64,000 bases of DNA from Flavobacterium daejeonense DSM 17708 (lineage in GTDB: Bacteria > Bacteroidota > Bacteroidia > Flavobacteriales > Flavobacteriaceae): positions 1 through 64,000 of the forward strand of contig NZ_AUDK01000018.1 of assembly GCF_000425425.1 (NCBI RefSeq), read 5' to 3'. Each line of letters begins with the position of its first letter. Position 1 is the stretch's first letter. Position numbers and translations under genes: made by a program. The notes below the pieces were generated by a model. It was not told the origin of the DNA. It saw only the letters and a program-made list of their open reading frames with translations, and ran no database searches. Below are positions 10,101 to 17,881 of the stretch, in pieces.

Positions 10101-12020
10101 AACTTCAGGATTACATCCGGCACTTAACAGAATATCACAATCAGTAGTTACAACTAAGTCAAAACTTAAATCGGCATAGATGTATTCCGGATGTCCGGCA
10201 GTAATAGGTAGGGTTTCTAAATCCCAGATAATTGAATTAGTACCCGAATCATAATGAGGTATATTGCTAGTTGTAAATCCGTTATAGGTATTATAGGTAA
10301 TATTAGTTCCGGTGCCAAAAATAGCTGTTGAAGGAATTGGAATGGAAACAATGGTATTGTTAGTTGCTTCTGTTCCTTCGTTTGTAATATTTAGCGAATA
10401 ATTGATGGTCTGTCCTGGTAAAGCGTTTAAAACCGGAGGATTGGTAACATTGTTAATAGAGTTAACACTAATTAATCCTTGAGGGTCTGGTACATAGGAG
10501 TCCACCGACATAGCAAAACCAAAAATCGAAAATTTATCTAAACTGGAACCATATTTGAAATTAGTCGAAGTTTGACCATTAGCTATATTAGCATTTCCTG
10601 TATTTGGAATGTTGAACATACTTAAGTCGATTCCGGTATTGTTTTGTAAGTTTGGGTTTCTGGTATTTCCTCCGGTTAAAATGGAAGAGTTGTAGAAATT
10701 ATTTGTTATATTTCCGGAATGTGATAAACTTACATAGTTTGTAGTGTTAAGTTGTTGTACTTGTAAATAATCCCCGGTTTTTGCAACGTCACCTTCACTA
10801 GCCATAACTCCCAGTTTCATATTTACCTGACCAGCATTTACCGCCACGAAACCTGAAATCGGAATATCACCCACAAATGATCCATTTTCATTGGCATACC
10901 CATCAAAAAGAGTGACTGCTCTACTGTTCATCAATGGGTTTTCATAAATAACAACCATTCCCCAACCTCCCGAATATCCAGGCGTAGGACCTGTTCCTGT
11001 TTTTAGGGCTATATCAGCGACTGTATAAGTTCCTAATCCATAAGTTTTTACGTAGTCGGTTATTTCTTTGTAACCAACATAAATTCCGTCATCACCGGAA
11101 CCCGGATACCAAATATCAGATGAACTGGCTGTAATTGTCGTATAAGAAGCTGCTCCCGGTCCTTTTAATGAAACTATTTTTTTATCATAATTTTTTGTGG
11201 TTGTGGTATAAGTAGGGATTGTCCCAGAAACATTCACATAGGCTGATGAATAGGTTTGAGAATCCTGGTTGTTTAAATTGGTTGCAGTATTTCTAATTAA
11301 TTGATTAATTGTGAGGTTAACAGTTCCATCGGTAATGATATATGGAGATGAAAGAGTAGCTGTAGCTGTTGATCCTGAAACAACAATGCTGACTGGATAA
11401 TTTGTAGAAGAACCGCCATTTATAGAAAGAGTGACCGTCGATGAATTGGTATATTCAAATACATAGGTGTTTCCATTTCCTGAAAAAGTATATGAGGGGT
11501 ATTTTCCTCCTGAATTCACAGATGCCACAGTCATATTGTAGTTTGTGTTTGCAATACTTTGATTATGCGTAACTGTCAAATTATTATTTATAGCTTGTGT
11601 GCCATTTTGAACTTGCTTAGAAACTGTAAAGGTATCTGCATCATCCGATTTTCCGGTCCAATACAATCCAGCGAATAAAATGGTAGAACATGCTGGGGTT
11701 GCGCCATTTTCTGTAGAAAGTTGTAAATCGGCAGAAGAAGAGTTCCAGGTGTTTGAATCTCCATCAACGTCCACGTAAATCATTTCCCCATCATTATCTG
11801 TTGTAACACCATAATTTTTCAGCGTTAGGTTAGTGTTTCCTAACATAGTAAAATCACCTTTTATATTATAAATGGTCTTTGTGGGTGTTGCTGAAGCTGT
11901 TCTCTGAGTAAAAGACTTTCTTACTTGAGCTACTGTTTTAGTTGATAAAACAGGGATTAATAATATCAATAAAAGAAGCAGTATATATATGTTTCTTTTG
12001 CTAGAGTAGTTTTTTTTCAT
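7158..12020 (-). CDS. Large secreted protein with LamG domain and T9SS type A sorting domain
   Basis: 1620 residues. An N-terminal signal peptide (hydrophobic segment about residues 8-31) is followed by a long beta-rich extracellular region, a DUF11-like section near 525-640 (LPGQTINYSLNITNEG), an Ig/PKD-like piece, and a LamG/concanavalin-like domain near 775-945 (VNFDGVDDNINF, WYHVALTFDG, GWIDELRLWN). The last ~80 residues form a type A sorting domain: VRLYDDSG...MGVYIVKVETTRG ending TKKILIE. Such proteins pass the outer membrane through the type IX system and are cell-attached or released; LamG suggests glycan or protein binding. It is transcribed alone, with its own terminator. Specific ligand unknown. 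Confidence 0.88.
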   Translation of the reverse strand: MKKNYSSKRNIYILLLLLILLIPVLSTKTVAQVRKSFTQRTASATPTKTIYNIKGDFTMLGNTNLTLKNYGVTTDNDGEMIYVDVDGDSNTWNSSSADLQLSTENGATPACSTILFAGLYWTGKSDDADTFTVSKQVQNGTQAINNNLTVTHNQSIANTNYNMTVASVNSGGKYPSYTFSGNGNTYVFEYTNSSTVTLSINGGSSTNYPVSIVVSGSTATATLSSPYIITDGTVNLTINQLIRNTATNLNNQDSQTYSSAYVNVSGTIPTYTTTTKNYDKKIVSLKGPGAASYTTITASSSDIWYPGSGDDGIYVGYKEITDYVKTYGLGTYTVADIALKTGTGPTPGYSGGWGMVVIYENPLMNSRAVTLFDGYANENGSFVGDIPISGFVAVNAGQVNMKLGVMASEGDVAKTGDYLQVQQLNTTNYVSLSHSGNITNNFYNSSILTGGNTRNPNLQNNTGIDLSMFNIPNTGNANIANGQTSTNFKYGSSLDKFSIFGFAMSVDSYVPDPQGLISVNSINNVTNPPVLNALPGQTINYSLNITNEGTEATNNTIVSIPIPSTAIFGTGTNITYNTYNGFTTSNIPHYDSGTNSIIWDLETLPITAGHPEYIYADLSFDLVVTTDCDILLSAGCNPEVSLETGTITGTGATSGSSFTNYFFQGYDETSCHLPIDGSIKVAIDASSCWISLAGPDQNTYCGGETVTLNAKSGSTGSWSIVSGPAGGGEIFSDSNSPASTFYSTNIGTYTLRWTTNCGATDDALVTFELCNVVNFDGVDDNINFKNKFNLDSGNFSIECWIKSNAANSNTQTILSKHLSPTATDGYDLRIVNNKVAFYWNNNAVTSTNSVDTDRWYHVALTFDGTNYNLYIDGILEKTAAGSNPSTNSVDFIIGAMSQNTDVPYNYFNGWIDELRLWNTTLSEDQIRRMMNQEIINDGSNDVKGVIVPKNISGINWSNLSGYYQMNNSDDIGNGYLVDKSGNNNNGKLKGIYLPEPDTAPIPYTSGANGAWETDETWTNYEVWDPPYSLGIDNSTPIDWNIVKTSHNISSTGNKTVLGLLVNSNTISANNDSKIEISSYLKLDGKIDLVGKSQLIQTLDSDLDVNSSGSLERDQQGQSNLYNYNYWSSPVGTINTTTNNVTYTVGGVMKDGTTSTPQNIKWIGGYNGTPTTPISLARYWLFKFDNYTNAYANWVQFNENSPIRVGQGYTMKGSGAASSTQNYTFVGKPNNGAITSNTVSANQLLLAGNPYPSSLDSEVFINDNANSMNGTIYYWEHYATNNTHILRDYQGGYATRNLTGGVAPSSTNVDYISKLGTPSRGIPNRFIPVGQAFFIIGKPDGSGTITYNNNQRSFHKENDAANSNVMYKITTQTKQLWQNNNNDEVVNENHKKIRLGFNSRNDYHRQILLGFMDEKATDQMDFGYDAYNLDNIPNDMYFLIGEDQFVIQGVGSFNKYASYPIGIKTDAEGTIKFMIDDIENFDSSQGVYIYDATTNTYNDIRSTPFEINVATGTNNSQFALRFSKTTEEEDKLTEKQLKANKIDIIHIQKTNLININNRIEDCSVTKVRLYDDSGIEIENWKIQENRDQSNIQMHIKKTKMGVYIVKVETTRGEFTKKILIE

Positions 12021-12458
12021 AGTCGTATGGCAGATTTGGGGTTGCTATATTCTATATAAAATAGTTTTCTAAAAGTAGAGGGCTAATTCTCTAAAGGTAA
12101 AATTACTACAATTTTTCATAAATAAATCGATTAAGTGTAAAAAACATCGATTAAATGCGTTTTTTATATAAAAAGTAGGATTATAATTTCTTTTTTTTTG
12201 AATTGTTTGAGGTGATGTTGTCTTTAAGTTTAATAGTTGGAAATGAGTGGTTTATTTTTTTCTTGGATTTGTAGTTTGCTTATGAGAGTTAAAATATGAT
12301 TTTGTACTAATTAGATGGGCAAAATGAGTTTTTAAAGAGGGGAGTTTTGCTAAGTGTTTTTGAGAGAGGAGTTTATATTTTAAGGTGTTTTTTTGAAAAA
12401 AAATGACGACTTAAAAGTCAGATGAAAGATTGTTTTTAGGAAAGTATTTTTCAATAAA
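12021..12458. other. Intergenic region upstream of the LamG/T9SS gene
   Basis: No convincing gene is present. Two copies of a 12-mer, ATCGATTAAGTG at 12126-12137 and ATCGATTAAATG at 12146-12157, lie 20 bp apart about 105 bp before the start codon and are candidate regulator sites. The remainder is T-rich. Confidence 0.4.
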
Positions 12459-12489
12459 AAAGCCTTAAACAATTGATGTTTAAGGCTTT
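12459..12489 (-). terminator. Terminator of the original tRNA-Met transcript, left behind by integration
   Basis: A 12-bp perfect stem (12459-12470 AAAGCCTTAAAC with 12478-12489) and 7-nt loop, flanked by an A-run that gives a minus-strand T-run. It lies 6 bp past the displaced tRNA-Met 3' fragment, so it most likely ended the tRNA transcript before the element inserted. Confidence 0.7.
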
Positions 12490-12495
12490 GTTTTC

Positions 12496-12539
12496 GTAGC
12501 GAAGACGGGAGTTGAACCCGTGACCTCAGGGTTATGAAT
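12496..12539 (-). repeat. Left attachment site (displaced tRNA-Met 3' fragment)
   Basis: 44 bp identical to 28640-28683. It corresponds to the tRNA-Met segment from the anticodon loop to the 3' end but is not joined to a 5' half: the sequence departs from the tRNA at 12540. It is the original chromosomal tRNA end displaced by the element. Confidence 0.92.
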
Positions 12540-12601
12540 TCGATTAAAAAATCGAAAAATCCCATGAGATCTACACTCTTACAGCGCTTAAAATTTTATA
12601 A

Positions 12602-12623
12602 ATCGTGTACGGAATAGTGCACG
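12602..12623 (+). repeat. Candidate integrase arm-type sites, left end
   Basis: ATCGTGTACG at 12602-12611 and the related ATAGTGCACG at 12614-12623, start-to-start spacing 12 bp, 63 bp inside the left attachment core. The same 10-mer occurs twice with the same spacing and orientation near the right end (28538, 28550). Confidence 0.5.
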
Positions 12624-12811
12624 TTAATAATTAAAATTTTAAGCTAAATTAATAAAAATTAATGAATGTTAATTCACTTATTTTTGGTAAGTATAAATTT
12701 GATGTAAGTATTGATTGAAAAACGAAATTTGAGTTGAATTTATATAAAGAAGAGGATCTTGAATTCGGTAGAAATGGATTGTAAAAAGATAGAATTATAC
12801 AAGAAAAGGGA

Positions 12812-12853
12812 TGAGAAGCATATCTTTATCCTTGGATAAGGATATGCTTCTCA
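12812..12853. repeat. Long near-perfect hairpin left of the abiE promoter
   Basis: TGAGAAGCATATC (12812-12824) pairs exactly with 12841-12853, and the interior TTATCC/GGATAA continues the pairing, giving close to 20 bp of stem around a tiny loop. No T-run follows on the plus strand, so it does not look like a simple terminator. Confidence 0.6.
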
Positions 12854-12881
12854 ATGGTAAAAATCAAATTTATTTTGAAAA

Positions 12882-12926
12882 TGTCCAGTTTTTTTTAAAA
12901 TAAACTGGACAAATTAATTATATTTG
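12882..12926 (+). promoter_or_regulatory. abiE promoter with inverted-repeat operator
   Basis: TGTCCAGTTT (12882-12891) and AAACTGGACA (12902-12911) form a perfect 10-bp inverted repeat. Directly downstream is TATATTTG (12919-12926), a match to the Bacteroidota -7 element TAnnTTTG, 15 bp before the antitoxin ATG. No TTG occurs at the -33 position; the inverted repeat occupies it. AbiEi antitoxins repress their own operon at inverted repeats, so this is the probable operator. Confidence 0.6.
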
Positions 12927-12941
12927 TATTCTTAGTAAGTT

Positions 12942-13664
12942 ATGAAAACATCTGAATATATATCGTTTACAGTAGATAGGCTTCCAAAAGGATATGTATT
13001 CACCTATTCTGATTTTGTTACTGAGGTGAATAAAAAGGAAGCAGTCATAAAAGCACTCAATAGAATGGCTGAATCGGGGAAAATAGCTAAACTGGCTAAG
13101 GGTAAATATTATAAGCCTGAAAATACTCCTTTTGGTAAGCTAGAACCTAATCAAGCTCAGATTGTAAAGGATTTGATGGAAAGCGATGGAAAATTAACAG
13201 GTTACTTAACGGGTTATAGTGTGTATAATCAATTAGGGCTTACAACACAGCTTAGTAATACCATTCAAATAGGAAAAAACGAAATTCGTTCTGCTTTTCA
13301 ACGGGAACGTTATATGATTTCGTTTATTAAGCAAAAGAATACCATTACGAAGGAAAATATTCCATTGTTGCAATTGTTGGATGCTATTCGTTATATAAAG
13401 AAAATTCCAGATAGTAAACCCGAATTATCATGTAAAAGATTGTTGGTAATCATCAAAGCTTTGTCGGATAAGGATAAAAGTACAATGGTGCGTTTAGCTC
13501 TTAAATATCCACCTGCAACAAAAGCACTTTTGGGAGCAATGTTGGATGAATTGAACGAAAATACTCTTGCGGATGCACTTTATAAAACATTGAATCCTGT
13601 TACTAAATATAGATTATCAGTTGATAAAGTACTGACCCAAACTGAAAAATGGAATATTATATGA
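12942..13664 (+). CDS. abiEi: AbiEi-type antitoxin (DUF6088 family)
   Basis: 240 residues. The N-terminal ~60 residues form a winged-helix region (LPKGYVFTYSDF, ALNRMAESGKIAKLAKGKYY) typical of AbiEi/DUF6088 transcriptional antitoxins; the C-terminal part is the antitoxin domain. Its stop overlaps the ATG of the AbiEii toxin gene by 4 bp (ATGA), the usual arrangement for this type IV toxin-antitoxin pair, which gives abortive phage resistance in lactococci and streptococci. A perfect inverted repeat sits just upstream of the promoter, suited to autorepression. It is the first gene inside the left end of the integrative element and may stabilise it. Confidence 0.88.
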   Translation: MKTSEYISFTVDRLPKGYVFTYSDFVTEVNKKEAVIKALNRMAESGKIAKLAKGKYYKPENTPFGKLEPNQAQIVKDLMESDGKLTGYLTGYSVYNQLGLTTQLSNTIQIGKNEIRSAFQRERYMISFIKQKNTITKENIPLLQLLDAIRYIKKIPDSKPELSCKRLLVIIKALSDKDKSTMVRLALKYPPATKALLGAMLDELNENTLADALYKTLNPVTKYRLSVDKVLTQTEKWNII

Positions 13665-14638
13665 AACTACACGAGAACAAACAACTTTTTAGACAAGCCG
13701 TTCAGTTTACAGCGCAACAAATGAATATTCCGGAAATATATGTTGAAAAAGATTATTGGGTCACTTTTGCATTGCATACCATTTTTAATCATGACATAGG
13801 TAAAGACACTATTTTTAAAGGAGGAACAGCCCTGTCTAAATGTTTTAATTTAATAGAACGATTTTCGGAAGATATAGATCTTGTAGTATTAAGGCATGAT
13901 GGAGAATCCAATAATAAGCTAACGAATAAAATTAAAAAGATTAGCGAAGTTATAAATACAGTGTTACCAGAAGTAGTAGTTGAGGAAGTTACCCATAAAA
14001 TGGGAATGAATAGAAAAACAGCTCATACTTACGCAAAGGAATTTAATGGTAATTATGGTCAAGTAAGGGATGTTATTATAATTGAAGCTACTTGGTTGGG
14101 ATATTTTGAACCCTATACAACAAAAAGCATCAATTCTTATGTAGGGAATATGATGATTACTAATGGACAATCTGAAATTGCTAAAGAAAACGGATTGTTG
14201 TCTTTTGAAGTATTGGTACTAGAATCGGTACGAACCCTTTGTGAAAAAATAATGAGTCTTGTACGCTTTTCCTATTCAGATAATCCTATTGAAGATTTAA
14301 AGAAAAAAATCAGGCATGCTTATGATCTACATCAATTGCTACAACAAAAAGAATTATTTGAGTTTTTTCATTCTGTAGATTTTGAAAAAATGTTGCTAAC
14401 GGTAGCAAAAGATGATGTGATAAGTTTTAAAAACAATAATGAATGGTTAGTGAATCATCCTGTTGATGCAATTATTTTTAAAGAGTTGGATAGGGTATGG
14501 GATGAATTAAAGGTAACCTATACTTCTGATTTTAAAAATTTGGTTTATGGTGATTTACCAAATGAAAAGTATGTTCGAGAAAGTTTAAAAACGATTGAAG
14601 AACGATTAAGGATAGTCATTTGGGATGTTAAAATATAA
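13661..14638 (+). CDS. abiEii: AbiEii/AbiGii-type nucleotidyltransferase toxin
   Basis: 325 residues from the ATG at 13661, which overlaps the antitoxin stop as ATGA; an in-frame ATG at 13649 would add four residues but is less likely. The nucleotidyltransferase signature is intact: GGTALSK near residues 53-59 and SEDIDLVV near 70-77, as in AbiEii toxins that add nucleotides to tRNA ends. The rest is the usual helical C-terminal region with VLVLESVRTLCEKI. It is co-transcribed with the AbiEi antitoxin and convergent with the replication module. Confidence 0.9.
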   Translation: MKLHENKQLFRQAVQFTAQQMNIPEIYVEKDYWVTFALHTIFNHDIGKDTIFKGGTALSKCFNLIERFSEDIDLVVLRHDGESNNKLTNKIKKISEVINTVLPEVVVEEVTHKMGMNRKTAHTYAKEFNGNYGQVRDVIIIEATWLGYFEPYTTKSINSYVGNMMITNGQSEIAKENGLLSFEVLVLESVRTLCEKIMSLVRFSYSDNPIEDLKKKIRHAYDLHQLLQQKELFEFFHSVDFEKMLLTVAKDDVISFKNNNEWLVNHPVDAIIFKELDRVWDELKVTYTSDFKNLVYGDLPNEKYVRESLKTIEERLRIVIWDVKI

Positions 14639-14736
14639 TTACTTTTTGGGTCAACCAATATTTATAATCTCATTATGCTCATTATCCAACAAGTCAAAAG
14701 ACCTGATTAAAGTAATAATTTCAGGATTTATTTTAG

Positions 14737-15654
14737 CTAGTCTATGTACTTCAATTTCTGTTTTTGAATATTGTTTTGAGGAATAATTGACTTAGTTTTA
14801 TTTCTACTTTCGATATAAATATCAGCTAAATCTGTGCCTTCTGGTAGATCTTTATCCTCGATAAACCGACTGCATTTAATTTTAAATCCCTCCTTTTGTA
14901 ATTGTAATGCTGTTTTATTCCAATCATCAAATTCTGATTTGTCCGGATAAGCTAAAATGGAAAAACCTTTTATAGGCAAAAGCATTTTTTTACTAAAATT
15001 GCCTTTTCCGCCTGTTGCCATCCAAATGTAATTAGGTAAAAACATACTCATTATTAAAGCTGTTTTCTCAGCTTCGACAATAGCTATTTTTTTGATTGTG
15101 GAATTTGTTGTCAAGTGCAATCCAAAAAGACATTGTTCTAATTCATAGTTCTCTAATTTCAAAAGTTTATGAACCCACTGAATGTGACTGTAGGGTACTT
15201 TGATTCGTTTACCAGTTTTATCATCGTAAAGCATTACTTTTCCTGCCCTTATTTGGTTTTTAGAATCGATTTGCCAAAAAACAGTTGCACCTTTCCAGTA
15301 CTTTGAAGTGCCAATTCTGTATTGTGTAATAGCTAACTGAATTTCCCCTTCGGAAAAGTAGTATTCCAAAAATTGAATCAAATTGTTTTCATCAAAATTC
15401 CTACTACTTAAATTCAAAAAATCGCTTTGTATAGTTGAAGCTGTTCTTTGGATTATTGGCGCTATAAATTCTGAAATCACTTGGTTTTTATTTGGAGATT
15501 TGTGGTTTTTGCAACTAGATGCTCTGTCACACCTACCGGATCCGTCTTCTAAATATTCTTTAGTCTCATTATCTACATATTTCACAAATCTTTTTTTGCC
15601 ACATTTTGGGCAAATAAACTTTTTACTGGATTTGTCTAGTGAATATTTATACAC
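14737..15654 (-). CDS. DUF6371/Toprim-like primase protein with zinc ribbon
   Basis: 305 residues. The N-terminus carries a zinc-binding pattern (C15, C18, C42, C48 with H51: CPKCGKK...CDRASSCKNH). The central and C-terminal parts resemble the DUF6371 or DnaG-like Toprim proteins of Bacteroidota mobile elements, with IAIVEAEKTALIMS (Toprim-like acidic motif) and GFSILAYPDKSE. It probably acts with the RepA-like helicase two genes upstream to start replication of the element. No separate catalytic primase domain is certain. It lies 60 bp past the small 66-residue gene, the space being filled by an inverted repeat. Confidence 0.75.
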   Translation of the reverse strand: MYKYSLDKSSKKFICPKCGKKRFVKYVDNETKEYLEDGSGRCDRASSCKNHKSPNKNQVISEFIAPIIQRTASTIQSDFLNLSSRNFDENNLIQFLEYYFSEGEIQLAITQYRIGTSKYWKGATVFWQIDSKNQIRAGKVMLYDDKTGKRIKVPYSHIQWVHKLLKLENYELEQCLFGLHLTTNSTIKKIAIVEAEKTALIMSMFLPNYIWMATGGKGNFSKKMLLPIKGFSILAYPDKSEFDDWNKTALQLQKEGFKIKCSRFIEDKDLPEGTDLADIYIESRNKTKSIIPQNNIQKQKLKYID

Positions 15655-15670
15655 TTTTTAATAAATTATT

Positions 15671-15721
15671 CGTAACGCTCGTAACATTCGTAAGAGCTAC
15701 GAACTTTACGAATGTTACGAG
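15671..15721. repeat. Inverted repeat with repeated CGTAAC units
   Basis: CTCGTAACATTCGTAA (15678-15693) pairs perfectly with 15706-15721 over 16 bp with a 12-nt loop; a further CGTAAC unit precedes it at 15671. The right arm overlaps the stop codon of the 66-residue gene. It may be a replication or regulatory site, or an intercistronic RNA hairpin. Confidence 0.6.
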
Positions 15722-15915
15722 TTTTTGAATTTGCTAAATTGAGTTTGGATTAAATAGGCAATCATTTCTCTTTTTTCAATTAGTTTTTGATGATCTTCGG
15801 ATAATAGTTTGTCTAAGTCAAGTTTTTTGTTTTCTGCTGCTAACATATCTAATAGTAGTTCACGTTCCTTTTCAGGAAGTGCCATTATTATAGGATATAT
15901 TAGTTTTGCAGTCAT
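15715..15915 (-). CDS. Small hypothetical protein of the replication module
   Basis: 66 residues, charged and helical (LPEKERELLLDMLAAENKKL, KREMIAYLIQTQF), without a recognisable domain. Its ATG overlaps the stop of the RepA-like helicase gene (TAATG), so translational coupling is likely. The C-terminal codons lie in one arm of the 16-bp inverted repeat. It could be an accessory replication or regulatory peptide; function unknown. Confidence 0.6.
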   Translation of the reverse strand: MTAKLIYPIIMALPEKERELLLDMLAAENKKLDLDKLLSEDHQKLIEKREMIAYLIQTQFSKFKNS

Positions 15916-16964
15916 TATAGATTTTCAGCTTTTTTTATTTTGTTTCGAACAGTTCCTTCGCTTATTCCAAGTTTTTCAGCAATTTGAGTATTTGGTAAGC
16001 CTTGTTTTTTCAGAGCTAAAATATCATTCAATTGCTCTTCGTTATTTCTGGGTTTCAAATGATCCATTTCATTCTCAAAACCAACAAAAGCAAATTCTAA
16101 GAAGTTTGTTTCCTTCACAATCTTACACACAATTATGTTTTGGGTATCATATAGTAATTCAGTATTTCGTTGTTTTATTTGTTTGATATATCTCAATCCT
16201 GTTTCTTGTGCACTCTCGCCAATAGCAAAACAACTGTCACAAAAGTTCATTAACATTTTACTACCTGAGAGATCATTTTTTGTTAACGGTTTTGATGCAT
16301 CTCGTTTGGGTGTATGAGCTAATACTAATATGGATAAATTGTATTTTTTCTTAATGCTATTTAAAAATTTCATTAGAGGTAAAGCATCTTTTGCTTTTTC
16401 GGTATCGGTTTTCAAATAGGTTAAATTGTCAATAACTATTATTTTGGCATTTTGGTCAATGATGGCTTTTTCTAGTGAATGACATAAAAACTCGTCAAAA
16501 TATTTGAATTCAAGAGGGATTTCTTGTTCAGGATTTATCTCAACACGTAATAGATTTGAGCTAAAAATATAGTGCCCTGAATACTGGTCAGAATACCTGT
16601 TTTCAATTTGTTTGTCTGATAGTTCAAAATCAAAATACAAAACCTTTTGGGCAGTTATTTCCATTTTGAAACCTATGATACTAACCCCTTTACTTAGCAT
16701 ATTTGAAATTTGTAAAGCTAAAATTGATTTACCTAAGTTGGTATCAGCAAACAAAATACAGATTTCATTTTCATACCATAATTCGCTAAAAAGCATTTTA
16801 GGAATTGGACGGTTTTTTGCTTCCTCTATCCATTGATTCATTGGTTTTACGTTGAAGCAATTAGATGATGTAGTTGTTTTGAATTCAGGATTGTTCAAAT
16901 CTTCTTCAAGGTCTTTTTTAAAAGCCTCTGTATGCTCGGATATAGGTATAATTTTAGTGTTCAT
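15915..16964 (-). CDS. RepA-like AAA/RecA-fold helicase with C-terminal HTH
   Basis: 349 residues. The Walker A loop ADTNLGKS is at 73-80; a Walker B-like IIVIDNLTYL and the LSILVLAHTPKRD segment follow, as in the AAA_25/RepA hexameric helicase family of plasmids and mobile elements. The last ~40 residues form a helix-turn-helix (GLPNTQIAEKLGISEGTVRN), pointing to site-specific DNA binding. Upstream lies an array of TGTATTACA repeats and downstream a primase-like gene. Together these suggest the element's replication initiation functions. Confidence 0.82.
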   Translation of the reverse strand: MNTKIIPISEHTEAFKKDLEEDLNNPEFKTTTSSNCFNVKPMNQWIEEAKNRPIPKMLFSELWYENEICILFADTNLGKSILALQISNMLSKGVSIIGFKMEITAQKVLYFDFELSDKQIENRYSDQYSGHYIFSSNLLRVEINPEQEIPLEFKYFDEFLCHSLEKAIIDQNAKIIVIDNLTYLKTDTEKAKDALPLMKFLNSIKKKYNLSILVLAHTPKRDASKPLTKNDLSGSKMLMNFCDSCFAIGESAQETGLRYIKQIKQRNTELLYDTQNIIVCKIVKETNFLEFAFVGFENEMDHLKPRNNEEQLNDILALKKQGLPNTQIAEKLGISEGTVRNKIKKAENL

Positions 16965-16978
16965 GCCTCCTGTTTTGA

Positions 16979-17036
16979 TGTATTACAGTTTGTATTATAA
17001 TTTGTATGACAAACTGTAATACAAAGTGTATTACAA
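16979..17036. repeat. TGTATTACA repeat array, candidate iterons or operator
   Basis: TGTATTACA or its complement occurs at 16979-16987, 17012-17022 and 17027-17035, with a one-mismatch copy near 16992. Two of them form a perfect 14-bp inverted repeat (16980-16993 with 17009-17022). The array lies directly before the helicase ATG and abuts the stop codon of the ribbon-helix-helix gene. Confidence 0.65.
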
Positions 17037-17525
17037 ATAGATTTTGTTTTCAAATGCCTTGTTTCTGATAAAATCCTTTAAAATTTCATAGTCAAAAACG
17101 TCATTAGTACATAATTCACAAAACTTAAATTGATTATTAGGTGAATCAAATTCATTGATGTATCGTTGAATATCAACAAAAACTTTTTCAAATTCCTCTT
17201 TTAAGTCACTAGGGAAGAATTCATTTGCTATTGCTTTTAATACAATTTTTTTAATTTCCTCTAATTCGTTTTTAGTTCCAAAATGTTTTGGGGATCTAAT
17301 TTTTTCAAACATCCAACTGATTAGGTAAATAAATTCGATACTAGTATAAAAATTGATGCCATGAAGGGTTTGATTGTCAATTTTGTTTCTATTTTGTTCT
17401 TCAAAATAAAGGCTTAGAATTTCTCTAGCATTATCGGACAACGATATCTCTTTTTGAGTAGAATCGTCGGTTAGCTTATCTCTCAATTTTTGAGAAATAC
17501 GCACATTAAGAATAACTGATTTCAT
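17031..17525 (-). CDS. Ribbon-helix-helix-like protein, hypothetical
   Basis: 164 residues. The first ~45 resemble a ribbon-helix-helix DNA-binding domain (ILNVRISQKLRDKL...ISLSDNAREILSLYF), as in MobC-like or plasmid-control proteins. The rest is a helical domain that I do not recognise. It lies 8 bp past the excisionase-like gene and directly before the TGTATTACA array, which it may bind. A mobilisation accessory role is possible, but no relaxase gene is nearby. Confidence 0.6.
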   Translation of the reverse strand: MKSVILNVRISQKLRDKLTDDSTQKEISLSDNAREILSLYFEEQNRNKIDNQTLHGINFYTSIEFIYLISWMFEKIRSPKHFGTKNELEEIKKIVLKAIANEFFPSDLKEEFEKVFVDIQRYINEFDSPNNQFKFCELCTNDVFDYEILKDFIRNKAFENKIYL

Positions 17526-17533
17526 AATTATCG

Positions 17534-17827
17534 TTATTGATTTAGATAATTTAGAATATCACTTTTCTTAAATCGAATAGTTCTTTTGATTCTTGTAAAT
17601 GGGATAATACCTTCCTTGCGAAGTTTCCATAATGTGACTTCACTACAATTTAATATTAAGCATGATTCTTTTACCGAAATCCAGTCTTCCAATAGGGTGG
17701 ATTTTTCGGTAGTAATATGTCTGTTGCTTTCTAATAGCAGGAGAGTTCTTTGTTGAAGTGTTTTGAGTTCTTTTACCTCTGATTGAAGGTTCTCAAATGA
17801 TTGTAAAAATTGCTGTGTTTTCATCAT
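17534..17827 (-). CDS. Excisionase-like helix-turn-helix protein
   Basis: 97 residues. A coiled-coil-like N-terminus precedes a MerR-fold HTH_17/excisionase domain (WISVKESCLILNCSEVTLWKLRKEGIIPFTRIKRTIRFKKSDILNYL). Proteins of this kind act as directionality factors or regulators in Bacteroidota integrative elements. It is the first gene of the minus-strand replication module, with GATTCCGTCGGATT repeats in its upstream region. Excisionase function is inferred from family and context. Confidence 0.78.
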   Translation of the reverse strand: MMKTQQFLQSFENLQSEVKELKTLQQRTLLLLESNRHITTEKSTLLEDWISVKESCLILNCSEVTLWKLRKEGIIPFTRIKRTIRFKKSDILNYLNQ

Positions 17828-17881
17828 TAAGTTTATTTAAAGTTTCTTAATGCAAATTTTAGAAAACTAGAAATTTGTTTT

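Noticed and set aside
12380..12565. Open frame on the minus strand across the left attachment site
   Set aside because: It runs through the displaced tRNA 3' fragment and terminator stem, and has no family-like sequence.
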